Below are positions 1 to 9,150 of a DNA stretch of 64,000 bases, in pieces (position 1 is the first letter of the stretch; each line of letters begins with the position of its first letter). The notes below the pieces were generated by a model. The model had not been told where the DNA came from and did not search any database. It was given only the letters and a program-made list of their open reading frames with translations. The stretch lies in the NCBI RefSeq assembly GCF_016757215.1, contig NZ_JAESIY010000003.1, positions 310,001 through 374,000 of the forward strand, given 5' to 3'. Source of the DNA: Fulvivirga sediminis. GTDB taxonomy: Bacteria; Bacteroidota; Bacteroidia; Cytophagales; Cyclobacteriaceae. Position numbers and translations under genes: made by a program.

Positions 1-1473
1 CTTCTTATTATGCACTATTTCAGCTCCGTAATTAATTCTTCCCATGTTTTCAACTAGAATTTCTAGAGTGCCATTAAAGGGTATTGTGATATCCATTTCA
101 TAATTATTGAATACCCTGTTTAATACGCCTTGCCTCTTTCCATTCACATATACTGTGGCATAATCTCTAAGGCCTTCTATTTTCAATTTGCCATTAATGG
201 GCTGAGTAAACCTCTTTTTATAAAGTACATAGCCAGATTGCTGCATTAGCTCTTCATAAGTAAGAGGAGTTTCTGATTTTACTGGTTTCTGCTTTTTAAT
301 ATAGCTAAGTGCATCAGCTGATTTTGAAATTTCAATAGAAGGAATGGCTATAACTGGTATCTGGTCAGGAATAGTTGGCACCTCATATGAAACGTGTTTC
401 TTCATCAATTCTCTGATGGCTTTGTATTTTGGAGTTGCCCAGCCTGCTTCGCTTATAGGAGCGTTATAGTCATAACTAGTTAGGTCTGGCTGTATATCAT
501 GTTCATCATTATAATTAGCGCCACTGGTGAAACCAAAATTAGTACCACCATGAACCATATAGAAATTGAAATCCACACCATTCTCTAAATAGGTTTTAGC
601 CTGATTGGTAAGGCTTTCAGTTCCTATGGTGATGAAGTCCTCAGCCCAATGGTCTAGCCATCCGGAATAAAACTCGGCTACCATATACGGACCTTCATCA
701 TTATGATACTTGTTTACAGCCTTTTTTAGATTATTAACATTTCCTTCTCCGTTGGCAGTTGGCAATACACCATCAATGGCGCCACCCTCAAATAGCCAGC
801 TTCCATCAGAAGTGAAGAATGGTCCGTCAAATCCTACTTCTTGAAGCATCTCATAGATTTTTGTTCTATAGGCAAGGTGATCTTCCGCACTTACGTCTTG
901 TCTTTGAGAAACGTAAGATCCAAACTCATTTTCTACCTGAGTCATAATAATATTGCCTCCTTTACTCACTTGTAGATCCGCTACTTGCTCTGCAAGTTTG
1001 CCTAGATATACTTTGCATGAATCTAAAAAGGCCTGATTGTTAGCTCTAATCTCCAATTCTGGATTATTTTGCAGCCAGAAAGGGTATCCCCCAAATTCCC
1101 ATTCAGCACAAACGTAAGGGCCTGGTCGTAAGATTACATATAGCCCTTCCTCTTTAGCCGTTTTTATGTATTCTGCCAGGTTTTTGTTTCCAGTGCTAAA
1201 ATCCCATTTTCCGGGCTCTACTTCATGGTAATTCCAAAATACATAAGTTGCCACCGTGTTTAATCCCATGGCTTTAATCATTCTTAACCTATGCCTCCAG
1301 TATTCTTTAGGGATACGGCTATAATGCATTTCACCACTATAGATATGAATAGGCTTTTTATTTACTTGAAAGCTTCCATCTTCTATTCTGAAAGACTTTT
1401 TTCCTTGAGCATTGGTCTGGGCTATAGCCACACCAACGAGCATTAAAAAAATAAACGTCCTTAATTTCCTCAT
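1..1473 (-). CDS. GH35 beta-galactosidase, secreted (3' end outside window)
   Basis: Removes terminal beta-linked galactose from glycans. The ATG at 1473 opens a Sec signal peptide (MRKLRTFIFLMLVGVAIAQ). The GH35 TIM barrel follows at once, with the family blocks HIYSGEMHYSRIP and RPGPYVCAEWEFGGYPFWLQ. The general acid/base is E183 in QVENEFGSY and the nucleophile is E267 in EFYSGWLDHW, so both catalytic residues are present. The last part read (near position 1) is a jelly-roll-like beta domain with GLRDYATVYVNG, typical of GH35 C-termini. The stop codon lies left of the window. It is the third gene of a minus-strand run behind two GH29 fucosidases, 56 nt after the stop of the second. Fucosidase plus galactosidase fits stepwise trimming of fucosylated galactosides. 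Family assignment is very secure; linkage specificity cannot be read. Confidence 0.95.
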   Translation of the reverse strand, partial: MRKLRTFIFLMLVGVAIAQTNAQGKKSFRIEDGSFQVNKKPIHIYSGEMHYSRIPKEYWRHRLRMIKAMGLNTVATYVFWNYHEVEPGKWDFSTGNKNLAEYIKTAKEEGLYVILRPGPYVCAEWEFGGYPFWLQNNPELEIRANNQAFLDSCKVYLGKLAEQVADLQVSKGGNIIMTQVENEFGSYVSQRQDVSAEDHLAYRTKIYEMLQEVGFDGPFFTSDGSWLFEGGAIDGVLPTANGEGNVNNLKKAVNKYHNDEGPYMVAEFYSGWLDHWAEDFITIGTESLTNQAKTYLENGVDFNFYMVHGGTNFGFTSGANYNDEHDIQPDLTSYDYNAPISEAGWATPKYKAIRELMKKHVSYEVPTIPDQIPVIAIPSIEISKSADALSYIKKQKPVKSETPLTYEELMQQSGYVLYKKRFTQPINGKLKIEGLRDYATVYVNGKRQGVLNRVFNNYEMDITIPFNGTLEILVENMGRINYGAEIVHNKK

Positions 1474-1529
1474 ATATAACTAATTGGGTATATAACAAAG
1501 TGTAATTCCATTATATACACAGCTCTTTC

Positions 1530-2987
1530 TTAGTGAATTTCGATATTATTAATAACGGGACATGCTTTACTATCTGTTATATTAATTTTGATTTTATCTG
1601 TATTCACAGGTTCTTCAAGTCTTAATATTCTCTTATAACCAATAGTGGTGGCTTCAGTAATAGCCTCCCATTTTCCATTTGACCATGCTTCTACGTTAAA
1701 AGACTTAACACGCTGACCTAAAGGAATATACTCTTGAATAGTAATGTACTTTACTTGTTTTGCTTCTCCTAAATCAATTTCTAAAGAACCTGTATTTACG
1801 GCATCATCAGTAGCCCAGTAAGTATCATAGTTATCATCAATAACTAGGCTCGCAGCGTATGATTCCTCGTCTCCGCGAACAGATGAGGCTGCGATAGAAG
1901 CTCCTTCTGTAAGGTCATTAGCAAATTCTTTCTTAAGAAGTGCATTCCATCCTTTTAGTGAAGCAATGTCATTTTCATGAAAAAGACCTCTTTTATCAGG
2001 AGGAATATTGAGCAGTAGGGTCGAGCCTCTACCAACAGAGGTAAGGTAAATATCCAGTAATTGCTCTGGAGTTTTTACCAAAGAATCTTCTTTAGCATGA
2101 TAAAACCAACCTGGTCTTATGGAAGTGTTAGCCTCTAAAGGCACCCATTGGTCACCATTTTCAGATCCTCTATTCAATAGGTCTTGTATGCCAGACATAC
2201 CCGCGTAAATGGTATCAGGAGAAATGGTATTCCAGTTGGTTGATCCGGCCCTGGCCAGTTCATTGCCTCCCCATCTTAAATCGGGGCCTCCATCACTAAA
2301 GAACAAAACCTTAGGCTCCATTTCACGCACTATTTCTAATGTTTTTGGCCAATGGTAATAGGTCTTACGGTCTATTTTTCTTTCTTCATTAGCTCCTCCA
2401 TAGTATCCATCACCACCGTTGGCGCCGTCAAACCACATCTCAAATACATCTCCATAAGAGGTGAAGAGTTCTTTTAGCTGATTTCTGTAATAGGTGATAT
2501 AGGTAGAGTCTCCATAATCTGCCCTGTTACGATCCCAAGGTGATACATATACACCAAACTTAAGTCCGTATTTTTTACATGCATCAGACACTTCTCTTAC
2601 AATGTCGCCCTCTCCATTTTTGTATGGACTGCTTGCTATGTCGTGCTCAGTATATTCAGAAGGCCATAAGCAGAAGCCATCATGATGCTTGCAGGTAAGA
2701 ATCACACCTTTAAACCCCGTCTCTTTAAGTACCTTTACCCATTGATCGGCATCAAGGTCAGTAGGGTTGAAAAGCTCAGGAGATTCATCGCCAAACCCCC
2801 ATTCCTTATCCGTAAAAGTGTTTATTGTAAAGTGAATAAAAGCATTTTTCTCCATTTTGTGCCAAGCCATCTGTTCAGCTGTAGGAACAGGGCCTACAGC
2901 TTCTGGTGCTGGAGTATCCTTTTTGTTTTTGCAGCCTACTATTGATAGTGCCAATAGAGCTATAACTACAAACTTATTTCTTTTCAT
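1530..2987 (-). CDS. GH29 alpha-L-fucosidase lipoprotein with C-terminal F5/8-type domain
   Basis: Hydrolyses alpha-L-fucosyl residues by a retaining mechanism. I start it at ATG 2987 (MKRNKFVVIALLALSIVGC) because this gives a clean lipoprotein signal with lipobox SIVGC and a 7-nt gap to the upstream gene. An in-frame start at 3017 would overlap that gene and put ten odd residues before the signal. GH29 signatures: FIHFTINTFTDKEWGFG, CKHHDGFCLWPSEYT, and nucleophile D187 in EMWFDGANG. From about residue 365 onward the chain has an F5/8 type C (galactose-binding-like) fold with DDNYDTYWATDD and LEIDLGEAKQVKYI. The single-Trp, short-linker architecture resembles the GH29 subgroup acting on alpha-1,3/1,4-fucosyl linkages, but that is inference. 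Middle gene of the GH29-GH29-GH35 operon. Confidence 0.95.
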   Translation of the reverse strand: MKRNKFVVIALLALSIVGCKNKKDTPAPEAVGPVPTAEQMAWHKMEKNAFIHFTINTFTDKEWGFGDESPELFNPTDLDADQWVKVLKETGFKGVILTCKHHDGFCLWPSEYTEHDIASSPYKNGEGDIVREVSDACKKYGLKFGVYVSPWDRNRADYGDSTYITYYRNQLKELFTSYGDVFEMWFDGANGGDGYYGGANEERKIDRKTYYHWPKTLEIVREMEPKVLFFSDGGPDLRWGGNELARAGSTNWNTISPDTIYAGMSGIQDLLNRGSENGDQWVPLEANTSIRPGWFYHAKEDSLVKTPEQLLDIYLTSVGRGSTLLLNIPPDKRGLFHENDIASLKGWNALLKKEFANDLTEGASIAASSVRGDEESYAASLVIDDNYDTYWATDDAVNTGSLEIDLGEAKQVKYITIQEYIPLGQRVKSFNVEAWSNGKWEAITEATTIGYKRILRLEEPVNTDKIKINITDSKACPVINNIEIH

Positions 2988-2994
2988 GGGATAA

Positions 2995-4404
2995 TTAGTT
3001 TCCTGTAATGAATTCAAATGCTAAGGCTGGATAGGTGTCATTATTGCTAATGAACTTTTCAGGTATACTGATTTCAACTTTTCCTTTGTTAAGTTTCCAG
3101 TTTACTTTTTTACCGTTGCTAAGCATTTTTATTTTACTACCTTTTTTAGGTGTATTTCCTTTCCAAATTACCGTGCTGGGCACTTTTTCACTTTCTGGTA
3201 TATTTACGATAGCATATTTTTCGCCTTCTTTTCCTTCTGTGAAAAATACGTTTTCATAATTGTATTCAGGAGTTATTCTAGTATTGTATATTGCCTTTCC
3301 ATTTTGGTCTAACCAAGCACCAATCTGTTTCATACGGGTCACATCCTCTTCTCGAAGCGTACCATCTGGCTTAGGGCCTATTCCTAATAACAGGCTACCA
3401 CCTTTCGCTACAATTTCTACTAGTGAATGAATGATCTTGGTAGAAGACTTTAGTTCATCATTGGGCACATAGCCCCAGTTATTAGCTAAAGGTATACAGC
3501 TTTCCCATGGGTTACTGATCTGGTGATCAGGAATGCTTCTTTCAGGAGTCTGGTAGTTTTCATAAGGACCATGAACGGTTCTATCTACCACTAATAGACC
3601 TGGCTGGTGTTCTCTGGCCATAGCCGCTATTTTGGGCAAGTCTATACTTTGTTCTCCATTTCTTACCATTCTTCCAGGTCTTACCCAGCCTCCATCTAGC
3701 CATAGTATATCGATGCTGCCATAGTCAGAAGTAAGCTCTTCTACTTGATTATAAGCAAATTGTTTAAATTTATTCCAACGCTCAGGGTGAGCAGCCAGGT
3801 TGTAATTTACATTACGATCCCAAGAGCCATATTTATCCCACCAGAAGTATTGAGAATGCCAGTCTGGCTTGGAATAGTAGGCGCCAATCATCATGCCTTC
3901 ATTGCGGAAAGCTTCAAATACATACTTCGCTACATTAGCTTTTGGGTGGTTAGCGAAAGGGCCATTAGTTATTTTAAAATCTGTTTGCTGAGTATCAAAC
4001 ATATTGAAACCATCATGATGTTTAGTGGTGAATACCACGTACTTCATGCCTGCCGCTTTAGCGGTTTCTGCCCATTTTTCAGGAGCAAAGTTTACAGGAT
4101 TAAATTCATTGCTCAGTCCCCAATACCACTCTTTGAATTCGCAGTAGGTCATAGAATCTTTTCGATTGATCCAGTCTTCTGAAGTAAGTTCCCATGATTC
4201 AACCATTCCGGCTTGCGCATAGAGACCCCAGTGTATGATCATACCGAACTTCTGATCTTGCCATTTCTCTAGCTTGGCAAGCACCTTTGGATCCTTCGGC
4301 CAGTCGTATTCTGTAGACATACCGTGTAAATTATTTTCCTGTGCTCTTACGAATAAGGGGGCAGTCAGAATAAGGAGTAGCATCACCGCTATATTCTTGC
4401 TCAT
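2995..4404 (-). CDS. GH29 alpha-L-fucosidase, secreted
   Basis: Second alpha-L-fucosidase, first gene of the minus-strand operon. The N-terminus (MSKNIAVMLLLILTAPLFVRA) is a signal peptide ending just before QENN. The catalytic barrel shows FGMIIHWGLYAQAGMVESWE, TTKHHDGFNMFDTQQTDF and the nucleophile D237 in DILWLDGGW. The later GGSLLLGIGPKPDGTL block is also typical of GH29. The C-terminus is a small beta-sandwich of about 85 residues, without the F5/8 domain found in the neighbouring enzyme. The two paralogues differ strongly in sequence and accessory domain, so they probably act on different fucosyl linkages rather than being a recent duplication. The promoter must lie in the 188-bp divergent region shared with the hexosaminidase gene, which holds a LacI-type palindrome. 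Confidence 0.95.
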   Translation of the reverse strand: MSKNIAVMLLLILTAPLFVRAQENNLHGMSTEYDWPKDPKVLAKLEKWQDQKFGMIIHWGLYAQAGMVESWELTSEDWINRKDSMTYCEFKEWYWGLSNEFNPVNFAPEKWAETAKAAGMKYVVFTTKHHDGFNMFDTQQTDFKITNGPFANHPKANVAKYVFEAFRNEGMMIGAYYSKPDWHSQYFWWDKYGSWDRNVNYNLAAHPERWNKFKQFAYNQVEELTSDYGSIDILWLDGGWVRPGRMVRNGEQSIDLPKIAAMAREHQPGLLVVDRTVHGPYENYQTPERSIPDHQISNPWESCIPLANNWGYVPNDELKSSTKIIHSLVEIVAKGGSLLLGIGPKPDGTLREEDVTRMKQIGAWLDQNGKAIYNTRITPEYNYENVFFTEGKEGEKYAIVNIPESEKVPSTVIWKGNTPKKGSKIKMLSNGKKVNWKLNKGKVEISIPEKFISNNDTYPALAFEFITGN

Positions 4405-4478
4405 ATAGTATTACCTTTAGTTTGAATGTATGATTAGACTCTTAATTACAATCTTAAATAAAAATCTTTAATTTTGGA

Positions 4479-4498
4479 AAATGTGTGCGCAAACATTT
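4479..4498. promoter_or_regulatory. LacI-family-type operator palindrome in divergent promoter
   Basis: AAATGTGTGCGCAAACATTT is a 20-bp inverted repeat with 18 of 20 positions symmetric and a central GCGC, the usual shape of LacI/GalR-family operators. It lies 74 bp upstream of the fucosidase start and 94 bp upstream of the GH20 start, so one repressor could control both arms. No LacI-family gene is present in the window, so the regulator would be encoded elsewhere. The palindrome is seen directly; the family assignment is inference. Confidence 0.6.
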
Positions 4499-4592
4499 GT
4501 AAATTGGTCACAAGATAATTAACATATTTTCAGGAAATGTTATTTTTAACATTTATACCTGATGTTTTAGTCAACCCTTTAAGAAGAAAGAA

Positions 4593-6488
4593 ATGAGAAA
4601 TCACTTTTTACAACTTTTAATTTGGGCGGTGTTATTCACGAGTATCAGTTGTTCTACTTCTGTAATGAAACAAGAAGAGTATAACTCCCCCATCAGTATT
4701 ATTCCTGAGCCTGTTAGTTTAGAACAGGGAAAGGGCGCTCTTATTATCAACGAAAATACAAAGCTTTTATTTGCCAATGAAGATGAAGAGGCTAAGAAGA
4801 TAGCTAAGTCTTTTTCTGATCAATTTAGCTTGGCATCTGGAATTACACTTTCAATAGAAGAGAGTGCAGAAGGCAATGTAGAAGGTGGAATTCTTTTTAG
4901 TGTTAATGAAAACCTTGACGTACCGGCAGAAGGTTATGAGCTTATTGTGGATGATAAGGGAATTTCAATTGTAGGAAAAGATAATGCTGGTCTTTTTTAT
5001 GGTATGCAAACATTAAAACAATTGCTACCTCCGGCTATAGAAAGCACAGAAAAAGTAGAGGGAGAAAAGTGGTTGGTGCCATTAGTCTCTATTCAGGATT
5101 ATCCTAGGTATAAATGGAGAGGACTACATTTAGATGTATCAAGGCATTTCAGCTCAGTAGATTTTGTGAAAGAGTATATTGACAATATGGCTATGCATAA
5201 GTTAAATACTTTTCATTGGCATTTAACTGACGATCAGGGCTGGAGAATAGAAATTAAAAAATACCCCAAACTTACTGAGATTGGAGCTTATAGAGATGAG
5301 ACATTGGTAGGTCATGCAGGTTCAACGGAGTTTGATGGTAAAAGATATGGCGGTTTTTATACTCAAGAAGAAATTAAGGAAGTAGTAGCTTATGCAAAGG
5401 AGAGGCATATAACTGTGGTGCCAGAAATAGAACTACCTGGTCATGCTACAGCAGCAGTAGCTTCTTATCCTGAAGTCGGAGTAACTGGTAATAGACCTAA
5501 GGTAGTTACTGAGTGGGGAGTTTTTCTTGATATTTATGGTGTTGAGGATGAAACCTTTGAGTTTTTGCAAAATGTACTGGTAGAGGTGATGGAACTGTTC
5601 CCTAGTAAATACATTCACATTGGTGGCGATGAGGCCTGGAAGGATCAGTGGAAAGCATCTTCTAAAGTTCAGGAAAAGATAAAAGAGCTTGGACTTAAAG
5701 ATGAGCACGAACTGCAAAGCTGGTTTATTACCAGAATTGAAAAATTTGTAAATTCAAAAGGTCGTCAGATCATTGGTTGGGACGAGATTTTAGAAGGTGG
5801 CTTGGCTCCCAATGCAGCTGTTATGTCATGGAGAGGTGAAGAAGGAGGAATTGCTGCTGCTAAAGAAAAACATTATGTAGTGATGACTCCAGGAGGATAT
5901 GTTTATTTCGATCACTATCAAGGAGATCCTAAGTTTGAGCCATTACAAATTTCTGGTTATACCACTCTTGAAAAAGTATATTCTTATGATCCTACCCCAG
6001 AGGTATTATCAGAAGAGGAGAAGAAGTATATTTTGGGAGCACAGGCTAATGTGTGGTCAGAGTATCTGCCTACCTCTGAAATGATCGAGTATGTTGTTTT
6101 TCCAAGAGTAGCTGCTTTGTCAGAGGTGTTATGGACTCCATTGGACAATAAAGATTGGGAGGCATTCAGGAAAAAGATCCCTAATCAGTTGAAGAGGTAT
6201 GAATATAGAGGTATTAATTACGCCAAGAGTATTTACTATGTTACCTATGATATAGAAGATAAAGATGGCACAGAGAAATTGGTGGTGACGTTGAAAAATC
6301 AATTTGGCCTTTCTAACATGTATTATACTACAGATGGTTCTGAGCCTACGAAAGAGTCTTCGTTATATGAAGGGCCTTTGTATCTGGATGAAGGGACTAC
6401 TTTAAAAGCAGTGGTTATTCAAGACGAAGAGCCAATGGCTAAAGTAACAGAGATTACTGTAGAGAAACCCAAGGAAGAGGAGAAGTAA
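4593..6488 (+). CDS. GH20 beta-N-acetylhexosaminidase lipoprotein
   Basis: Removes terminal beta-GlcNAc/GalNAc by substrate-assisted catalysis. The N-terminus is a lipoprotein signal (LLIWAVLFTSISC). Residues about 35-160 form the GH20b alpha/beta domain. From about 165 the GH20 barrel runs with YKWRGLHLDVSRHFSS, NTFHWHLTDDQGWRIEI and PGHATAAVASYPE. The catalytic pair is D346-E347 in HIGGDEAWKDQWK, and the active-site Trp is in LGAQANVWSEYLP. The last roughly 80 residues (YYTTDGSEPTKESSLYEGPL) match the chitobiase/hexosaminidase C-terminal beta domain. The protein ends in a charged KPKEEEK tail. It diverges from the fucosidase operon and is followed by a strong terminator, so it is probably transcribed alone. 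Function is secure at family level. Confidence 0.96.
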   Translation: MRNHFLQLLIWAVLFTSISCSTSVMKQEEYNSPISIIPEPVSLEQGKGALIINENTKLLFANEDEEAKKIAKSFSDQFSLASGITLSIEESAEGNVEGGILFSVNENLDVPAEGYELIVDDKGISIVGKDNAGLFYGMQTLKQLLPPAIESTEKVEGEKWLVPLVSIQDYPRYKWRGLHLDVSRHFSSVDFVKEYIDNMAMHKLNTFHWHLTDDQGWRIEIKKYPKLTEIGAYRDETLVGHAGSTEFDGKRYGGFYTQEEIKEVVAYAKERHITVVPEIELPGHATAAVASYPEVGVTGNRPKVVTEWGVFLDIYGVEDETFEFLQNVLVEVMELFPSKYIHIGGDEAWKDQWKASSKVQEKIKELGLKDEHELQSWFITRIEKFVNSKGRQIIGWDEILEGGLAPNAAVMSWRGEEGGIAAAKEKHYVVMTPGGYVYFDHYQGDPKFEPLQISGYTTLEKVYSYDPTPEVLSEEEKKYILGAQANVWSEYLPTSEMIEYVVFPRVAALSEVLWTPLDNKDWEAFRKKIPNQLKRYEYRGINYAKSIYYVTYDIEDKDGTEKLVVTLKNQFGLSNMYYTTDGSEPTKESSLYEGPLYLDEGTTLKAVVIQDEEPMAKVTEITVEKPKEEEK

Positions 6489-6510
6489 TAGTTTTGTAAA
6501 ATGAATTAAT

Positions 6511-6539
6511 AAAGAACAGGGCTTTAAGCCCTGTTCTTT
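6511..6539. terminator. Bidirectional hairpin terminator after GH20 gene
   Basis: A perfect 14-bp inverted repeat (AAAGAACAGGGCTT / AAGCCCTGTTCTTT, 1-nt centre) starts 22 nt after the hexosaminidase stop and has A- and T-rich flanks. It separates the GH20 gene from the asparaginase gene 40 nt further on. Confidence 0.85.
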
Positions 6540-6578
6540 AAATATTATTGATACTCCAAAATTAACCTAAAACAAAGC

Positions 6579-7598
6579 ATGAAGAATAATAGAAGAGACT
6601 TTATAAAGAAGTCTTCGCTAGGAATAGGTCTGGCAGGTGCAGGGTTTATGCCTTTAGCCTGTAGTTCAGAAAAAAAAGATAGTACTGAAGCCACAGCCGC
6701 CGCAGCTGGTAATGACTCGCAAGTAAAGAAGCCCGTAGTTATTTCTACATGGAATCACGGAATGGCGGCTAATGCAGCGGCCTGGAAGCTTCTGAAAGAT
6801 GGAGGAAGTGCGCTTGATGCAGTGGAAGCGGGAGTGAGAGTGCCAGAGAGTGACCCGGAAGTACGCACAGTAGGTCTGGGAGGGTATCCTGACAGGGAAG
6901 GTAAAGTGACGCTTGATGCCTGCATTATGGATCAGAATAGTAACTGTGGATCAGTGGCCTTTTTAGAGGAAATAGTTAATCCTATTTCTGTGGCAAGAAA
7001 AGTCATGGAAGATACTCCACATGTAATGCTGGTAGGAGAGGGAGCTCTTCAGTTTGCCGTAGAGAAAGGTTTTGAAAGGACAAACCTGCTTACAGAAGCA
7101 TCAAAAAAGGACTATGAAAATTGGCTAAAGGAATCTAAGTATCAGCCAGTAATTAATATTGAAAATCATGATACCATAGGTATGCTGGCTTTGGATGAAA
7201 AAGGTGATATTTCTGGTGCTTGCACTACTAGCGGAGCCTCATACAAAATGCACGGAAGGGTGGGGGATTCGCCTATTATAGGTGCGGGTCTTTTTGTTGA
7301 TAATGAAGTAGGAGGAGCTTGTGCTACCGGACTAGGTGAAGCTATCATTAGAGTTTCGGGCAGTGCTATGGTGGTAGAAGTGATGAGGCAGGGCGCCACC
7401 CCTCAAGAGGCATGTAAAATAATAGTAGAACGTATTTATAACAAGCTAAAAGATGTAGAGAATCTGCAAGTAGGCTTCCTGGCTTTGGATAAAAAGGGGA
7501 ATTATGGTGGCTATGCCATTCATAAAGGCTTCAACTATGCTATCTATTCAAATGCCGTTAATAATGAATTGATCGATGCGACAAGTATGTTTAATTGA
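6579..7598 (+). CDS. N4-(beta-N-acetylglucosaminyl)-L-asparaginase, Tat-exported
   Basis: Ntn-hydrolase that cleaves the GlcNAc-Asn bond left after N-glycans have been trimmed. The N-terminus carries a twin-arginine motif (NNRRDFIKKS), then a hydrophobic stretch and a possible lipobox (PLAC), so export is by Tat, possibly as a lipoprotein. The precursor is expected to self-cleave before T199 in NHDTIGMLALD, giving alpha and beta chains. Downstream, GRVGDSPIIGAGLFVD and GEAIIRV are the usual substrate-pocket blocks of aspartylglucosaminidase. The 339-residue length is normal. A periplasmic location next to fucosidase, galactosidase and hexosaminidase genes completes an exo-acting route for N-linked glycopeptides. 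A plain L-asparaginase or isoaspartyl peptidase is the alternative, but the DTIGM motif favours the glycosylasparaginase branch. Confidence 0.9.
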   Translation: MKNNRRDFIKKSSLGIGLAGAGFMPLACSSEKKDSTEATAAAAGNDSQVKKPVVISTWNHGMAANAAAWKLLKDGGSALDAVEAGVRVPESDPEVRTVGLGGYPDREGKVTLDACIMDQNSNCGSVAFLEEIVNPISVARKVMEDTPHVMLVGEGALQFAVEKGFERTNLLTEASKKDYENWLKESKYQPVINIENHDTIGMLALDEKGDISGACTTSGASYKMHGRVGDSPIIGAGLFVDNEVGGACATGLGEAIIRVSGSAMVVEVMRQGATPQEACKIIVERIYNKLKDVENLQVGFLALDKKGNYGGYAIHKGFNYAIYSNAVNNELIDATSMFN

Positions 7599-7623
7599 TC
7601 GTTTTTGATGTTTAATTGAACTT

Positions 7624-7666
7624 TATAAAAAAAACAGGCTTAGGTACTAAGCCTGTTTTTTTTATA
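7624..7666. terminator. Bidirectional terminator between convergent genes
   Basis: A perfect 20-bp stem with a 3-nt GTA loop. The core is ACAGGCTTAG / CTAAGCCTGT, flanked by A8 on the left and T8 on the right, so it works as a rho-independent terminator on both strands. It overlaps the last codons of the minus-strand gene ending at 7662. Confidence 0.92.
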
Positions 7667-9026
7667 ATATCTGAGATGGTGGAATAAATCGGCCCGCCAT
7701 GATATATTCCTGTAAAGCATGCTCTATTTCTTTTTTAGGAAGGTAGTTTGAAGCTACTTTAAGAAAATCCTTAGGGGTTAGGTCTCTATTTTTTTTAATA
7801 CTTCTATTCATAAGGCTTCTCATAAAACTTTGATAGGTCTTGCCTTCTTCATTTAAAGATGAGATTTGCTTATTTATATAAGCAGCAAACAATGCTCCTC
7901 TTTGGTAAGGCAATTTTTCATCCTCATGGTTATTCCAAGAGTGGTTTAGTATTTCACTTTTCGGAATGGTACTCGCTGGGTTTTTTAGCAGATTACGATA
8001 GGTGTCAGAGAGTGTATTCTTTAAATCCATTTCTGAGATAAGGCCACTGTATTTAAGTAAAAGCCAGGTGTTGTAATCTGTGAATCCTTTGTTAAACCAT
8101 TGGTTATCAGAGTTCATAGCCAAATTATCTGATCCGATAAACTTCTGCATCATTTCGCGTGAGACAGAAATAATTGCCTCTTGGTTAGTGAGGATTTTGT
8201 CTCCTGAATATTTTATATGACAACCTGCTTTAAAAGCGATGCTTGATATATGATTATGGTTTTGATCAAAAAATGGAGAAGCAATTATGGTATAGACTTT
8301 CTCCTGTGTTTTGCCCCAAAATTCAGATAGAGTAGGTATAAATGTGTCAATGTAGTTCATGAAGCTAGGGAGGTTCTGTGATGCTTCCGATTGCTCACAT
8401 AACACAATGTAATTTTTAGTTCCACCTGTTATCCTCTCTTCCATATGCAAATTAGAGGCGCCACAAACTACGCCGTTTATACCTTCGTGCAAGTTAATAG
8501 TTACTTCTTCTTTAGGTTGGAGAGTAGGGGCAAAACTAAAAAAAAGAGGAAATGCTTTTGCAGCAGTATATTGAACAGACATTTTCATTTTATGATACTG
8601 TCTGTTATTTAATATCGGTTTAAGAAATAAAGCGTTAGAAAAAGAGAAAATGTATGAGTCGGTGATAATTGGTTTATATGCATCACCTAATGATTTTTGC
8701 GCATTAATATGTGTATTTATGATATCATATTGAACAAGAACGATGTCGTTTGCAGGGTGAAAAAAGGTGATGGAGTTATTCGCAGAGTCTGTTTTGAAGG
8801 TTACATTACTTTGGAGGTTTACTAGGTCTTTAAGGCTACTACTTACGCCATGGGAATGTTTATGACCATATTCAAAAACGGTACTGTTTTTTTCTATGGG
8901 GTTATATCTTAATGATACATGGATGACACTGGCTTCAAAATTAAAAGTGTATACCATGCCTGGTTTAGCAATAGCAATAGATACAGAAAAGGCTAAAAAA
9001 AATAAGGTACTCTTAATGAGCTTCAT
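7662..9026 (-). CDS. M61-peptidase-like exported protein lacking the zinc ligands
   Basis: 454 residues with a signal peptide (MKLIKSTLFFLAFSVSIAIA), an N-terminal beta-rich half and a helical C-terminal half. The layout matches the M61 glycyl-aminopeptidase family of Bacteroidota: beta domain, gluzincin helix, then a W..EGFT.Y block. At the place where the zinc helix HExxH is expected the sequence reads R290-E-M-M-Q294, and the third ligand in the WFNKGFTDY block is K313 instead of Glu. All three metal ligands are therefore lost, while E291 and the GFTDY scaffold remain. It is probably a non-catalytic binding or structural derivative. It stands alone between a bidirectional terminator and an oppositely regulated sensor gene. 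The family call rests on pattern resemblance by eye; the absence of HExxH is seen directly. Confidence 0.7.
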   Translation of the reverse strand: MKLIKSTLFFLAFSVSIAIAKPGMVYTFNFEASVIHVSLRYNPIEKNSTVFEYGHKHSHGVSSSLKDLVNLQSNVTFKTDSANNSITFFHPANDIVLVQYDIINTHINAQKSLGDAYKPIITDSYIFSFSNALFLKPILNNRQYHKMKMSVQYTAAKAFPLFFSFAPTLQPKEEVTINLHEGINGVVCGASNLHMEERITGGTKNYIVLCEQSEASQNLPSFMNYIDTFIPTLSEFWGKTQEKVYTIIASPFFDQNHNHISSIAFKAGCHIKYSGDKILTNQEAIISVSREMMQKFIGSDNLAMNSDNQWFNKGFTDYNTWLLLKYSGLISEMDLKNTLSDTYRNLLKNPASTIPKSEILNHSWNNHEDEKLPYQRGALFAAYINKQISSLNEEGKTYQSFMRSLMNRSIKKNRDLTPKDFLKVASNYLPKKEIEHALQEYIMAGRFIPPSQIL

Positions 9027-9150
9027 AGCTTTAAAAAGGTAAAAGTGGTTTTGGTTTAATTTTCAAAGATAAGTTATTTTGGTCGGTTAGAGAAACTATA
9101 TTATCAACTACCCAGGTAGAAAAATAGTGTTTTACTAGAGCAGAAGAAAT

